DNA of 64,000 nt, from the NCBI GenBank assembly GCA_965250245.1, contig OZ252296.1, positions 2,728,001 through 2,792,000 of the forward strand, in the 5' to 3' direction. The stretch is from JABDIP01 sp965250245 (GTDB lineage: Bacteria; Pseudomonadota; Alphaproteobacteria; DSM-16000; Inquilinaceae). Positions 1 to 10,356 of this stretch are shown piece after piece; the first letter of the stretch is position 1; every line of letters begins with the position of its first letter. A program made the position numbers and the translations under genes. The notes beneath the pieces are model-generated. The model was not told the DNA's origin, did no database searches, and saw only the letters and a list, made by a program, of their open reading frames with translations.

Positions 1-244
1 ACAGTGTAGCCCGAAGACTGCGGACGCCATGATGACAGAGCACCACAACCATGCCGGCCCTCGGCACGCTGTCCAGATGATCCGGCAGCGTGCCCAGCGG
101 GATCGCCAGGCTCGGCTCGATGGAACAGATCTCACGCTCCCAGGGCTCGCGGACGTCGAGCACCGTCAGGTCGCCCGGACCGCGGCGCAGCCGGTCGAGC
201 GTCTCGACGTCGATCTGCAGGTCGTCTTGCACCAGAGCGTTCAT
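1..244 (-). CDS. Rhodanese-domain protein (partial, C-terminal end off the window)
   Basis: Rhodanese-like single-domain protein; 81 codons are visible and the gene runs off the left edge. The reading frame starts at the ATG at 242-244 and shows the rhodanese signatures VLDVREPWE (about residues 33-41) and an active-site loop LCHHGVRS with the persulfide-carrying Cys. The family transfers sulfane sulfur, but single-domain members often have other roles. It lies 23 bases downstream of the pcm-like gene on the same strand. In alphaproteobacteria this pair commonly precedes an outer-membrane efflux (TolC-type) gene, which would lie outside the window. Domain call is firm, physiological role unknown. 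Confidence 0.85.
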   Translation of the reverse strand, partial: MNALVQDDLQIDVETLDRLRRGPGDLTVLDVREPWEREICSIEPSLAIPLGTLPDHLDSVPRAGMVVVLCHHGVRSLRATL

Positions 245-267
245 GGGATCAGGGGCGCCCGCGGCGG

Positions 268-924
268 CTAGAACTCGAAGACCGGGACCGGCTCGAACCC
301 GGGCAGCACCGGCACCGTGGCATCGAAGACCTCGCGATGGGACACGGTGCCGCCGATGTTCTGGTACAGGGTCGCCTTGCCGAGCCCGCCCTGCGGCGAA
401 ACCACGGCGGCAAGCCGACCGCCCTCGGCGAGTTGGTCCAGGATCGCCCGCGGCACGTCGGCGACGGCGCCGTCGATGATGATCGCCTGATAGGGCGCCT
501 GCTTGGGATAGCCGCCGTTCAGCGGCGCCTCGATGACCACCGCATTGTCGGCGCCCAGACGGGCCAGCGTCTCGGTCGCCTGCTGCGCCAGGTCGGCATC
601 GTCCTCGATGGCGACCACGGTGTTCGCTAGCCGGGCCAGCACGGCGGTGCTGTAGCCAGTGCCGCAGCCGATCGCCAGCACGATGTCGCCGTCCTGAACC
701 TGCAGCGCCTCGATCAGACGCCCGAGCACCATCGGCTCCATCAGGTGACGGCCATTGCCGATGGCGATGTCCTCGTCGACATAGGCGATCCCGCGCAGCG
801 CCTTGGGCACGAAGGCCTCGCGCGGCACGTCGCCCATCGCCTCGAGGATCGCCTCCGTCACGATCTTGTTGGGCCTGAGCTGGCCCTCGACCATGTTCAG
901 CCGGGCGGCGGCGTATTGAGTCAT
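268..924 (-). CDS. pcm: Protein-L-isoaspartate O-methyltransferase family protein
   Basis: Class I SAM-dependent methyltransferase of the PCMT family, 218 residues, cytosolic. The family repairs isoaspartyl residues in damaged proteins. Visible signs are the N-terminal MVEGQLRPN segment, typical of the alphaproteobacterial subfamily, and the SAM motif I AIGCGTGYS (about residues 84-92, usually written as an EIGTGSGYQ-like motif). The start at 924 gives MTQYAAARLN; an upstream in-frame ATG at 960 would add a poor 12-residue extension. It forms an operon with the rhodanese gene downstream. Members of this subfamily near tolC are not all proven repair enzymes, so the substrate is an inference. 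Confidence 0.85.
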   Translation of the reverse strand: MTQYAAARLNMVEGQLRPNKIVTEAILEAMGDVPREAFVPKALRGIAYVDEDIAIGNGRHLMEPMVLGRLIEALQVQDGDIVLAIGCGTGYSTAVLARLANTVVAIEDDADLAQQATETLARLGADNAVVIEAPLNGGYPKQAPYQAIIIDGAVADVPRAILDQLAEGGRLAAVVSPQGGLGKATLYQNIGGTVSHREVFDATVPVLPGFEPVPVFEF

Positions 925-1116
925 GTCGGCACGGCAGTTGGGATACAGGGACAGGCACACGGGACCGCCGCCGGATATCGGCGGTCGGCCTTATATAGCT
1001 TCCGGCGGCGATAATACAAAGGCGATAAGGTAAATGTCCGGTAACCATGCTCGTCCGGCGCGAACCGCTTGACCGGCGCTCGACGGCGCGGCTATAGGTC
1101 TGCGGCCCTGACCGGC

Positions 1117-1190
1117 GGCGCGATGGCTGAGTGGTTAGGCAGCGGACTGCAAATCCGTGTACACCGGTTCGATTCCGGTTCGCGCCTCCA
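1117..1190 (+). tRNA. tRNA-Cys (GCA)
   Basis: Full cloverleaf of 74 bases including an encoded CCA. Acceptor stem GGCGCGA (1117-1123) pairs with TCGCGCC (1180-1186), discriminator T at 1187. The anticodon arm is GCGGA, loop CTGCAAA, TCCGT, so the anticodon is GCA. The T arm contains GGTTCGATTCC. Confidence 0.97.
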
Positions 1191-1305
1191 GTACCCGAAC
1201 CACGTGCGACCCGCCGGTTCGTGGGGCTGGCATCGCCGAAAAGGGTCTGATATAAGACGCGCCCGCGATCGCGGCGGCACCGTTTTTGGCGCGCCGCCGA
1301 CCTGA

Positions 1306-1381
1306 TCCCCGGTAGCTCAGTTGGTAGAGCAGGTGGCTGTTAACCACCCTGTCGCTGGTTCGAGTCCGGCCCGGGGAGCCA
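1306..1381 (+). tRNA. tRNA-Asn (GTT)
   Basis: Full cloverleaf of 76 bases with encoded CCA. Acceptor stem TCCCCGG (1306-1312) pairs with CCGGGGA (1371-1377). D arm has AGCTCAGTTGGTAGAGC, the anticodon loop CTGTTAA gives GTT, and the T loop is GGTTCGAGTCC. It follows the tRNA-Cys gene by 115 bases on the same strand. Confidence 0.97.
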
Positions 1382-1388
1382 ATTCAGC

Positions 1389-1422
1389 AAAGAGGCCCGG
1401 ATCCGCCGATCCGGGCCTCTTT
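1389..1422 (+). terminator. Intrinsic terminator after tRNA-Asn
   Basis: A 15-base inverted repeat beginning AAAGAGGCCC, with a four-base CGCC loop and ending in CTCTTT, starts 8 bases after the tRNA 3' end. The arms are perfectly complementary, and the A run on one side and T run on the other make it usable in both directions. It therefore probably also terminates the convergent minus-strand gene ending at 1452. Confidence 0.8.
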
Positions 1423-1451
1423 CGCGTTCCCAGGACGGATCAGGGGTCGGA

Positions 1452-2000
1452 TCATGGCCGGGCCCGGTTTGCGCGCAGCAGTTCTTCAACGAACGCGCGG
1501 GCCGCGGCGACCGCCTCCTCCGAATCCACTAAGACTGTGTCGGGGGCAACGGCGGCGGAGGGCGGGATGTCCGGGTCCGCCGGGCCGACCGAGAGCTGCG
1601 GCGGCGCCACGAGGGCGCCCGCCTCCCGGTCCAGCCGTCCCAGTTCGGCGATGGCGTCGCGCTGGTCGATGTCGAGGCGGTTTAAATCGCCGCGCAGCGC
1701 CCGTACCGCGGCCGGCAGGCTGGAGACCGGATCGATCAGCCGCAGCCTCTCGGTGTTGCGCAGCTCCAGCCGGGTCCGGGTTTCGGCCCGCTCCAGGGCG
1801 TTGATCTCGGATTGCAGCCGCTGCCGGTCGATGCGGTTGGCCTGGATCGCGGTCGGCGCGCGGATTGCCTGATAACGGTCGCTCAGCGCGTCCTGGGCCG
1901 CCGCCGGACCGGGAACGCCAAGCATCGGCAGGATGACCGCCACGGTTGCAAGTGCTCGCAGTGATTTTCGCAGTTTGTTTTGACGCGTTCTCTTCGGCAT
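1452..2000 (-). CDS. Exported coiled-coil protein of unknown function
   Basis: Protein of 182 residues with a basic N-terminus (MPKRTRQNKLRK) and a hydrophobic signal segment (about 15-30) ending at AAAQ near residue 36, so it is predicted to be periplasmic. Residues about 50-125 are charged and leucine-rich with a heptad-like pattern (for example NALERAETRTRLELRNTERL), suggesting one long coiled coil. The rest is Pro/Ala-rich and ends in a short amphipathic helix. I do not recognise a family. It ends 30 bases from the terminator shared with tRNA-Asn and is divergent from the gene at 2144. Confidence 0.7.
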   Translation of the reverse strand: MPKRTRQNKLRKSLRALATVAVILPMLGVPGPAAAQDALSDRYQAIRAPTAIQANRIDRQRLQSEINALERAETRTRLELRNTERLRLIDPVSSLPAAVRALRGDLNRLDIDQRDAIAELGRLDREAGALVAPPQLSVGPADPDIPPSAAVAPDTVLVDSEEAVAAARAFVEELLRANRARP

Positions 2001-2143
2001 TCCGATTCTGCCACATTTCGACCGCGCTTTTATGCGGTAACCAACGCCCTTCGATTGCGGCTCGCCAGTCGGTGCATGATCTGTATACTAGTGCGCCGCC
2101 GCTCGAAGTCAAACATCCCCACCCCGGTTCCGGGAACGAAAGC

Positions 2144-2611
2144 ATGAACAATCCCAAGGCCGCGCTGCAGCCGAAGATCGCCGTCGACCGCCTCAACTCG
2201 ATGCCGACCGATATGGAACGCGTCGACGCGATCTTTGATCGCATCACCCAAGAGACCGACCAAGTCTTCAGCATGCTCAAGAAAGGCATGATCGAGGAAG
2301 CGTCCCTGAAGACGGTCGAAGAGAACATCGCTCGCGACTACATCCTGCAGACCTTCGACGAGATCCGCATGGACGCCCATGACACCGCGGTGCGGTCGGC
2401 GCGGCACTTCGCCGCGATGTGCGCCCAGGCGTCGGAGCACCTGCCCGAGGGCCATCAGAAGAACGTCGCAAAATGCGTGGCCGAGCTGTTCGACCAGTTC
2501 GCCCGCCGGCTGGACACGCAGGTGATGCGCCAGACGCCGGTCGTGGCGGGCGGCAAGGATGGCGGCGGCAAGGACGCCGATGTCCGCGCGTTGCTGGAGA
2601 ACTCTGCCTAG
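2144..2611 (+). CDS. Conserved helical protein, function unknown
   Basis: Protein of 155 residues, almost entirely helical by composition, with no signal peptide or membrane segment. The ATG at 2144 follows GGGAACGAAAGC as a plausible ribosome site and gives a clean N-terminus (MNNPKAALQPKIAVDRL). The upstream frame, open back to 1946, reads poorly and overlaps the divergent gene. Features include a central cluster of His/Met/Cys (HFAAMCAQASEHL) and a Gly/Lys/Asp linker (GGKDGGGKDAD) before the tail. No family recognised. Confidence 0.65.
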   Translation: MNNPKAALQPKIAVDRLNSMPTDMERVDAIFDRITQETDQVFSMLKKGMIEEASLKTVEENIARDYILQTFDEIRMDAHDTAVRSARHFAAMCAQASEHLPEGHQKNVAKCVAELFDQFARRLDTQVMRQTPVVAGGKDGGGKDADVRALLENSA

Positions 2612-2679
2612 GCAGACCGCTTGTCGTTGAGCGGCGGTCCGCCGGCCGCCGCTCCGGGGAAGACTTCGAGAGGCGTGCT

Positions 2680-3114
2680 GTGAACAGGACGTTCGGAATT
2701 CTGGCCGCCGTCGCGACGGCGACGCTCTGCGCCTGTGGCGGTCCCGACGCCGAATTCGAGATCGGCGCCGAGCCGGCAGCCGGCGCGCAAGCGACCTCGG
2801 CCGCCCAGGTTCCGCTCTATATTCCGCCGGAGTATGCCGTGCGGCCCGGCACCGCGCCGGAGTCGCCGGCGGCACGGCCGGTGCCCCGCACCGGGTTGTC
2901 GGCCGGCGAGAGCCGGTTGCTGGCCCTGGCCGGAGTCGCCGAGGCGAACCCCCGAATCCGCACGCTGGTCGACCAGGAATCGACGACCTTGGCCGTCGTC
3001 GAGCCGTTCCGCATCGAGCGGCTGGTGCTCGGCACGGCGCCGCCGCCGCCGGCCGGGCTGCGGATCGAGCGGACCGACAGCCGCATCATCGACGACCCGC
3101 TGTCGCTCTTCTGA
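2680..3114 (+). CDS. DUF3035 family lipoprotein (BamF-like)
   Basis: Outer-membrane-type lipoprotein, 144 residues, with a GTG start at 2680 behind GAGAGG. The N-terminus is a short lipoprotein signal ending in the lipobox LCAC followed by GG. The mature part has the family pattern VPLYIPPEYAVRP (Pro-rich) and a later AGVAEANPRIRTLVDQE block, both of which I associate with DUF3035. In Caulobacter a DUF3035 protein (BamF) belongs to the beta-barrel assembly machine, and this role is inferred from family membership only. It lies 68 bases after the previous gene on the same strand. Confidence 0.65.
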   Translation: MNRTFGILAAVATATLCACGGPDAEFEIGAEPAAGAQATSAAQVPLYIPPEYAVRPGTAPESPAARPVPRTGLSAGESRLLALAGVAEANPRIRTLVDQESTTLAVVEPFRIERLVLGTAPPPPAGLRIERTDSRIIDDPLSLF

Positions 3115-3241
3115 TCCATCGCCGACCCGTGACGGTCGGCCGCGCCGATACCCGGCGCGGATCGATCGTGCTGTTCTATCCGATTGAGGACCGTTCGGGC
3201 CTGGCGGCAGGCGTCGCCGTAGCCTGCCCGCCTTCCGATGG

Positions 3242-3313
3242 CGTCCGCCCGGCGACCAATTCCGCCGGGCCGGACGTTGGCTCGGAATACCCTGGAGCGC
3301 CGGCCGGCGCTCC
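3242..3313. repeat. Intergenic inverted repeats between convergent genes
   Basis: Two GC-rich hairpins lie in the 216-base gap between the convergent genes ending at 3114 and 3331. One pairs CGTCCG (3242-3247) through CGGACG (3271-3276). The other is the perfect 20-base palindrome at 3294-3313 starting GGAGCGCCGG. They may act as bidirectional terminators, although no T tract follows. Confidence 0.4.
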
Positions 3314-3330
3314 GGAGACCTGGAAGAGCG

Positions 3331-3777
3331 TCAGCTCTCCTGCTGGTCCTCGCGCCCCAGCGCGCGGGCCAGGTCGACCAGGCGCTTGCGCACGCCCGGA
3401 TCGAGGATCCGGTAATAGGCCCGCACCAGTTCCAGCGTCTCACGGCTGGTCATGCGATCCGGCGCCTCGGGCTCGGCCGGCAGCGGCCGTTCCTGAACGG
3501 CGGTCGGCAGGCCCTCGAAGAAATAGGACACCGGAACATCGAGGATCTTGGTCAGCAGATGCAGCCGGCTGGCGCTGATGCGATTCGCACCGCGCTCGTA
3601 TTTCTGGACCTGTTGGAAGGACACACCGAAGGCCTTGGCCAGCTTCTCCTGGCTCATCCCCAGCAGCGTGCGCCGTTGGCGCAGGCGCATGCCGACATGG
3701 ACGTCGACGGGATCCGGCCCGTCGATGGCGATTGTCTTGCGGCGCCGCCGCGGCGTATCGGCAGGCGCAGCTTCCAT
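3331..3777 (-). CDS. XRE-family helix-turn-helix regulator
   Basis: DNA-binding regulator, 148 residues. The Cro/C1-type HTH spans about residues 28-85: MRLRQRRTLLGMSQEKLAKA is followed by the recognition-helix region FGVSFQQVQKYERGANRI. The C-terminal part (TSRETLELVRAYYRI) is a short helical extension seen in alphaproteobacterial relatives. I place the start at 3777 because GGGAG sits 8 bases before it; an in-frame ATG at 3792 is also possible. The target is unknown. The gene is isolated, convergent with the DUF3035 gene, and followed upstream by a 347-base gap. Confidence 0.85.
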   Translation of the reverse strand: MEAAPADTPRRRRKTIAIDGPDPVDVHVGMRLRQRRTLLGMSQEKLAKAFGVSFQQVQKYERGANRISASRLHLLTKILDVPVSYFFEGLPTAVQERPLPAEPEAPDRMTSRETLELVRAYYRILDPGVRKRLVDLARALGREDQQES

Positions 3778-3792
3778 TTCAAGTACTCCCAT

Positions 3793-4124
3793 AAATCACT
3801 GCCTTGTTGCTGTTGCGCGTGGGTAATCCGAGCCGGACATTCCCCCAATACGAGCGGTTCGAAACCGTCCGCTGAGAGCCCGCGGATCGCAACGATCCAC
3901 CGGCCGCCCGACACATCCGTGCCAGTAACCGTTCGCATACCCAGTGGCGAGTACGCGCGCGTGTTACTAAGCAGTAGTTGTAGTGACGGGATCGACCCTC
4001 GGCAATTCATCCAAAGGTATATGGAAAGCGGCGGAATGCCCGCTTTCTTCCCCAGGAGTCAGTGATTCCGGGGCTTTCCGGACCGATCCGGTCCGGTCTT
4101 CCTAAGAAAGTGGCGCGTCCCGGG
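3793..4124. other. Intergenic region without a supported gene
   Basis: Gap between the XRE gene and the end of the peptide-transport operon. Open frames here are short and do not read like proteins. It is the upstream region of the XRE gene, so it probably carries that promoter. A small hairpin at 4078-4096 is listed separately. Confidence 0.5.
4078..4096 (-). terminator. Possible terminator of the peptide ABC operon
   Basis: Perfect 8-base inverted repeat CCGGACCG / CGGTCCGG with a 3-base loop, 29 bases beyond the stop of the ATPase gene. On the minus strand it is followed by only AAAG rather than a T run, so termination is uncertain. Confidence 0.35.
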
Positions 4125-5774
<1,650 letters not shown>

Positions 5775-5779
5775 GGCCT

Positions 5780-6841
5780 CTACTCCTTCAGTCCGGACGA
5801 GCGATACAGCATCCAGTCCACGACAAAGTTCACCGCCACGGTCAGCAACGCGATCGCGCCGGCGGGTATGAGCGGCGTGATCTCGCCGAATGAGATCAGC
5901 GTCGCGTTCTCTCGCACCATCGAGCCCCAATCCGCGGTCGGCGGCTGGATGCCCAGGCCCAGGAAGGACAGGCCGGCGACCAGCAGGAACACGAAGCAGA
6001 ACTCCAGGCCGAACTCGGCGATCAGCGGTGCGGTCGAGTTGGGCAGGATCTCCTTGCGGATCAGGTACCAGGTCCCCTCGCCGCGCAGCCGCGCCGCCTC
6101 GATGTAGTCCATCACCACGACATTGCCGGCGACCGCCCGGGTCAGGCGGAACACCCGCGGCGAGTAGATCACCGCGATGATGATCACCAGGATCGCCAGG
6201 TTGGTGCCGAAGATGCTGAGCAGAAGCAGGGCGAAGATCAGCGACGGCACCGACATGATGACATCGACCACCCGACCCATCACCTGATCGAACCAGCCGC
6301 CCTTGGTGGCCGCGATCATCCCGCCGATGGCGCCCATCAGGAACGCCAGGGTGGTCGCCAGCAGCGCCAGTCCGACGGTGTTGCGGGCGCCGTAGATGAT
6401 GCGGCTGAACATGTCGCGGCCGAGCTGATCGGCGCCGAGCAGCATGTTCTCGTCGGCCGGCGCGAAGGCCGAGGTGATCACCTCCGCCTCGCCATAGGGG
6501 GTGATGACCGGTGCGAAGACGCCGGCGATCGCGTAGACGCCGATGACGAACAGCCCGAAGCTGGCGGTCAGCGGCGCGGTCCGCATCGCCTTGGCCGGCT
6601 CCCTGGGCAGGACGATCACCAGGAATTCGCGGAACGCGTAGGCCGTTCCGGCGGACAGCGCGATCAGGCCGGCCATGACAGTGACCGTCCACAGCGCCGG
6701 CTCGCCGCCGATGATGCCCATGATGAAGGAGGCCAGGGTCAGTGAGAACAGCAGCAGGAATGGCCCGCGCTTGCCGTAATAGGCCGCGAGGCACGAGGCG
6801 CCGATCAAAAGTGCGTAGTAACCGATGACGAAGTAGTTCAT
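5780..6841 (-). CDS. Peptide-type ABC transporter permease (DppC family) with extra N-terminal helices
   Basis: Inner-membrane permease, 353 residues. The C-terminal two thirds is a normal DppC domain with the N-terminal LLGADQLGRDMFSRI motif and the EAA loop EAARLRGEGTWYLIRKEILP that contacts the ATPase. The first 75 residues form about three additional hydrophobic segments (YYALLIGASCLAAYY, FLLLFSLTLASFIMG, LWTVTVMAGLIALSAG), which most DppC proteins lack (they run about 280-300 residues). Ten bases separate it from the DppB-type gene. Substrate range cannot be read from the sequence. Confidence 0.9.
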   Translation of the reverse strand: MNYFVIGYYALLIGASCLAAYYGKRGPFLLLFSLTLASFIMGIIGGEPALWTVTVMAGLIALSAGTAYAFREFLVIVLPREPAKAMRTAPLTASFGLFVIGVYAIAGVFAPVITPYGEAEVITSAFAPADENMLLGADQLGRDMFSRIIYGARNTVGLALLATTLAFLMGAIGGMIAATKGGWFDQVMGRVVDVIMSVPSLIFALLLLSIFGTNLAILVIIIAVIYSPRVFRLTRAVAGNVVVMDYIEAARLRGEGTWYLIRKEILPNSTAPLIAEFGLEFCFVFLLVAGLSFLGLGIQPPTADWGSMVRENATLISFGEITPLIPAGAIALLTVAVNFVVDWMLYRSSGLKE

Positions 6842-6851
6842 GTCCGCGCCC

Positions 6852-7808
6852 TCACTTCGGATGCCGCAAGCGCGGATTGGTCAGGATGGCGCCCACATCG
6901 GCCGCCAGGTTCAAGAGGATGAAGGTTGCGGCGAAGATCAGGCAGCAGGCCTGGACCACCGGGAAGTCGCGCTTGGTCACGCTGTCGACCAGCAGCTGGC
7001 CGATCCCGGGATAGACGAACACCACCTCCACCAGCACCACGCCGGTGATCAGATAGGCCAGGTTCAGCGCCACCACGTTGATGATCGGCGCCCAGGCATT
7101 GGGCAGGGCGTGTTTGACGATGACCTTCCAGGCCGGCGTGCCCTTCAGTCGCGCCATCTCGATATAGGGCGAGGCCAGCAGGTTGATGATCGCCGCCCGG
7201 GTCATGCGCATCATGTGCGCCACCACCACCAGCACCATGGTCAGGGCCGGCAGGAAGGTCCGGTTCAGCAGCTCGAAGAAGGTCATGCCCTCGTTGAGCC
7301 GGGCGATCGCCGGGAAGTAGCCGGTCTTGACCGCCAGGTAGAGGATTAGGATGTAGCCCAGGAAGAATTCCGGCGAGGAGATCGAGGTCAGGGTGACCAC
7401 ATTGGCGACCCGGTCGAAGAGCGAGTTGCGCAGCAGGGCCACGATCACGCCGAGGATGATGGCGACCGGCACCGCGATGACCGCGGCGTATGCCGCCAGG
7501 AACAGAGTGTTCAGCAGGCGCGGGCCGATGGTCTCGGTCACCGGAGCCTGGGTGATGAGCGAGCTGCCGAAATTACCGACGACGGCGCCGCCCAACCATT
7601 CGAAGTAGCGCACGAAGGCAGGCCGGTTCAGGCCCATCTGCTCGCGCATGGCCGCGAGGTTTTCTTCCGTCGCCCCCTGGCCCAGGACCGCCTGGGCGAT
7701 GTCGCCGGGCAGCAGTTCGACCGCCCCGAAGATCAATACCGAAATGACGAGCAGTGTGAGCAGTCCCAGCCCAAGCCGCTTCAGGACGATGCCCCAGACA
7801 TTGCCCAT
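6852..7808 (-). CDS. Peptide-type ABC transporter permease (DppB family)
   Basis: Inner-membrane permease, 318 residues, usual length for DppB/OppB. It begins with the classic first helix and loop (RLGLGLLTLLVISVLIF then ELLPGD) and has six predicted membrane segments. The cytoplasmic EAA loop is EMARLKGTPAWKVIVKHALP (about residues 215-235). It pairs with the DppC-type protein to form the channel. It is preceded by a 198-base gap after the binding-protein gene, which may allow different expression of the receptor and the channel. Confidence 0.92.
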   Translation of the reverse strand: MGNVWGIVLKRLGLGLLTLLVISVLIFGAVELLPGDIAQAVLGQGATEENLAAMREQMGLNRPAFVRYFEWLGGAVVGNFGSSLITQAPVTETIGPRLLNTLFLAAYAAVIAVPVAIILGVIVALLRNSLFDRVANVVTLTSISSPEFFLGYILILYLAVKTGYFPAIARLNEGMTFFELLNRTFLPALTMVLVVVAHMMRMTRAAIINLLASPYIEMARLKGTPAWKVIVKHALPNAWAPIINVVALNLAYLITGVVLVEVVFVYPGIGQLLVDSVTKRDFPVVQACCLIFAATFILLNLAADVGAILTNPRLRHPK

Positions 7809-8006
7809 GATACCCCCCGTTCGAACCTCTTCTTTTCTGTGACTCCGCCGCCACCGCGAGCCCCTTCATGGGCACGGGTTGCCGACGGCGGACTTGGTCT
7901 GTTGATGAGGGTACCGACGGCCGGGACGGCGGACTTTCGGCGCGTCGTCCGAAAGCCCGCCTGTCCGGCGTTCACGCGGCCGGGACCGTCGGCGGCCCAG
8001 CCCGCC

Positions 8007-9635
8007 TTAGGACTCGAACCACCAGCGGCTGGCGCCGCGGGCCCCGTCGCACTGCCAGCTGGCCGCGAGCTGCCCGCTGTGCCGCACGTTCTTGTTCCGC
8101 GCGTAGACGAAGTTGATGAACATCGGGATGATCGTGCCGCCGTCGTCGCGGGCGATCTCCTGCATCTCGCGGTACTGCTCGGCGCGACGGGCCTGATCCA
8201 GCTCGCCCTTGGCCTGCAGCAGCAGCTCGTTGAATCGGGCGTTCTGCCAGCGGGCCTCGTTCCAGGCCGCATCGTCCTTGTAGGCCAGGCTGAGCATCTG
8301 GTCCGGCGTCGGGCGGGCGCCCCACTGGACCATGCAGAACGGCTTCCGGAGCCAGACGTTGGAGTAGTAGCCGTCGTTGGGCTCGCGAACCACGTTGATG
8401 TTGATGTTCGCCGCCTTGGCCTGCTCCGAGTACAGCACGCAGAGATCCACCGCACCGGAATAGACGCTGTCGGCGGTGCTCAGGTCGACCGACAGGCTGC
8501 TGTGGCCGGCCTCGCTCAGGTGGAACTTGGCCTTGTCCGGATCGTACTCCCGCTGCGGCAAATCGGCCCAGTACGGCATGTTCGGCGAAACATGGGCGTC
8601 GTTGCCGGGGATCGCCGTGCCGAAGGCGATCTTCTCGATGATCTCCTCGCGGTCGATGGCGTATTTCATCGCCAAGCGCACATTGACGTCGTCGAACGGC
8701 GCGGTGTCGCAATGCATCGGCAGCGTGATCGCCGCCCCGCTGGGCACGTTGTCGATCTCGACGTTCGGCGAGCGCTGCAGCAGCGGCAGGGTCTTCAGGT
8801 CGAGCTGCGTCACCGAGTCGACCGCGCCGGTCACCAGAGCGGTCTGGCGCGCGTTCGGGTCGTTCAGGACGGTGATCTCGCAGGCGTCAAAATAGGCCCC
8901 TTCGAGGTGCCAGGTGTCGTGGCGCACCATCTCGGTGCCGACGCCGAACTCATGGTTGACGATCTTGTACGGGCCGGTGCCGTCGCCGGACTGCCAGTCG
9001 ATCGACCCGTCCGAATTCGCCGGGCACATCGCCATGTGATAGTCGGTCATCAGCCACGGGAAGTCGGCGTTCGCGCCGGTCAGCTTCACCGTGAAGGAGA
9101 GATCGTCGTTCTTGACGATATCCGCGACATCCTTCAACAGCGCCGTCGCGGCCGAGGTGCTGTCCTCGCCGCGATGGTGGTTCAGCGAGGCGATGGCGTC
9201 GTCCGCGGTGAACGGCTTGCCGCTGTGGAAGGTGATGCCGCTGCGCAGCTTGAAGGTCCACTCCGTCGCGTCGTCGGACGGGGTCCAGGATTCGGCCACG
9301 TCCCCGCCAAGCTCGTTGGTCGGCGTGATCAACGTCAGGAAGCTGCGATGGGTGTGGGCGAACTGGATCTGCGTGAAGCTCAGATAGGTGCCGGGGTCGT
9401 GTGAATCGGACGTGTTGCCGTCATGGGTGCCGAGCCTGAAGGTGCCGCCGCGCTGGGGCGTCTGTGCCGCCACCTCCGTCGACCACAGCGTCGTCGCCGC
9501 CGGCACGGCGAATCCGGCGGCCACCGCGTAGCGCATGAATTCGCGCCGCTGCAGTCGACCGCGCCGGGCTTCCGCCGCGAGGCGGTCGATCAGATCCGCT
9601 TCAGCGGTCCTCGGCTTACCATCGTATTCCGACAT
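8007..9635 (-). CDS. ABC transporter substrate-binding protein, family 5 (peptide/opine type)
   Basis: Periplasmic receptor of the operon, 542 residues, matching the SBP family 5 length. The N-terminus is unusually long before the export signal: about 25 charged residues, then the twin-arginine motif RRGRLQRREFMRYA and a hydrophobic stretch ending in EVAAQ near residue 60. Export through Tat is therefore likely. The mature protein starts with RGGTFRLG, and the family features (WTFKLRSGITFHSGKPFTAD, NMPYWAD) follow. First gene of the operon; its promoter should lie in 9636-9800. The ligand is unknown. Confidence 0.92.
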   Translation of the reverse strand: MSEYDGKPRTAEADLIDRLAAEARRGRLQRREFMRYAVAAGFAVPAATTLWSTEVAAQTPQRGGTFRLGTHDGNTSDSHDPGTYLSFTQIQFAHTHRSFLTLITPTNELGGDVAESWTPSDDATEWTFKLRSGITFHSGKPFTADDAIASLNHHRGEDSTSAATALLKDVADIVKNDDLSFTVKLTGANADFPWLMTDYHMAMCPANSDGSIDWQSGDGTGPYKIVNHEFGVGTEMVRHDTWHLEGAYFDACEITVLNDPNARQTALVTGAVDSVTQLDLKTLPLLQRSPNVEIDNVPSGAAITLPMHCDTAPFDDVNVRLAMKYAIDREEIIEKIAFGTAIPGNDAHVSPNMPYWADLPQREYDPDKAKFHLSEAGHSSLSVDLSTADSVYSGAVDLCVLYSEQAKAANININVVREPNDGYYSNVWLRKPFCMVQWGARPTPDQMLSLAYKDDAAWNEARWQNARFNELLLQAKGELDQARRAEQYREMQEIARDDGGTIIPMFINFVYARNKNVRHSGQLAASWQCDGARGASRWWFES

Positions 9636-10356
9636 GTGTTCTTCTCCCTGTTCATTTCATCCGATGGGCCCGCCACGGGCCACCGGTGTTACTGGTTGCC
9701 CCCGTTGCCCCTTCTCCACGGCGCCGGGGTCGTTGCGCTTGGTGCTGGCGATGTCGATCGTGCGTGGATGGACGGATAACTGATTGAGGTCATCGCAGAT
9801 CCGCGAGAACAGCCGCTGAACCGAAGTTTCGGAAACGAGAGATCGGGCCCTGTCGGCCGATCGCGGCGGCACCGGATCCCGGTGTCTGCCGTCGCATCCG
9901 GCCATGCCTGCAAGACTTCGCAACTATCGTGCCGCCGCATCGCCGCGGCGCGCCCAGTCGCGGATCAGCAATGCGGGGCCTTCTCCAAGTCTCGCCTGTT
10001 CGTCGATCGCTCCCTGTTCAAAAAAGATCCGTGCGCGACTGGTCGAGGCGAAATTGTCCGATAGTTGTTCGCGGACATAAGACAATTCGGGCGTTGATTT
10101 GCGAACATTCTGCCGGGTCGACCGCCGTTTTTGATCACTTATTGTCCTGCAAATCGTAGGACCGTGCCGGAGATTGTCAAACCAAAATCCGGCACACCCG
10201 GCGCCGCGCCGCGGCCGCCGACCGACGTGGCGCAGAGGGCCAAGTTCGTGTCGCATCCTGACAATCCAGGCCGGTGATTCCGGGACCCCGGGGCGGGCAT
10301 TTCCGCTAGTGTCCGGGTTGGCCCGACCTGTGCCGAACTGCGCGAGTGCCCCCGAC
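9636..10356. other. Long intergenic region with repeated ATTGTC/GACAAT motifs
   Basis: A 721-base gap between the divergent peptide-transport operon and the Nudix gene, with no frame I can support as a gene. The hexamer ATTGTC or its complement GACAAT occurs at 10053, 10081, 10141, 10173 and 10260. The first two form an imperfect inverted repeat (CGAAATTGTC at 10049-10058, GACAATTCG at 10081-10089). A minus-strand frame of 147 codons (9924-10367) reads partly protein-like near its C-terminus but has no recognisable family. I leave it uncalled. Confidence 0.5.
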
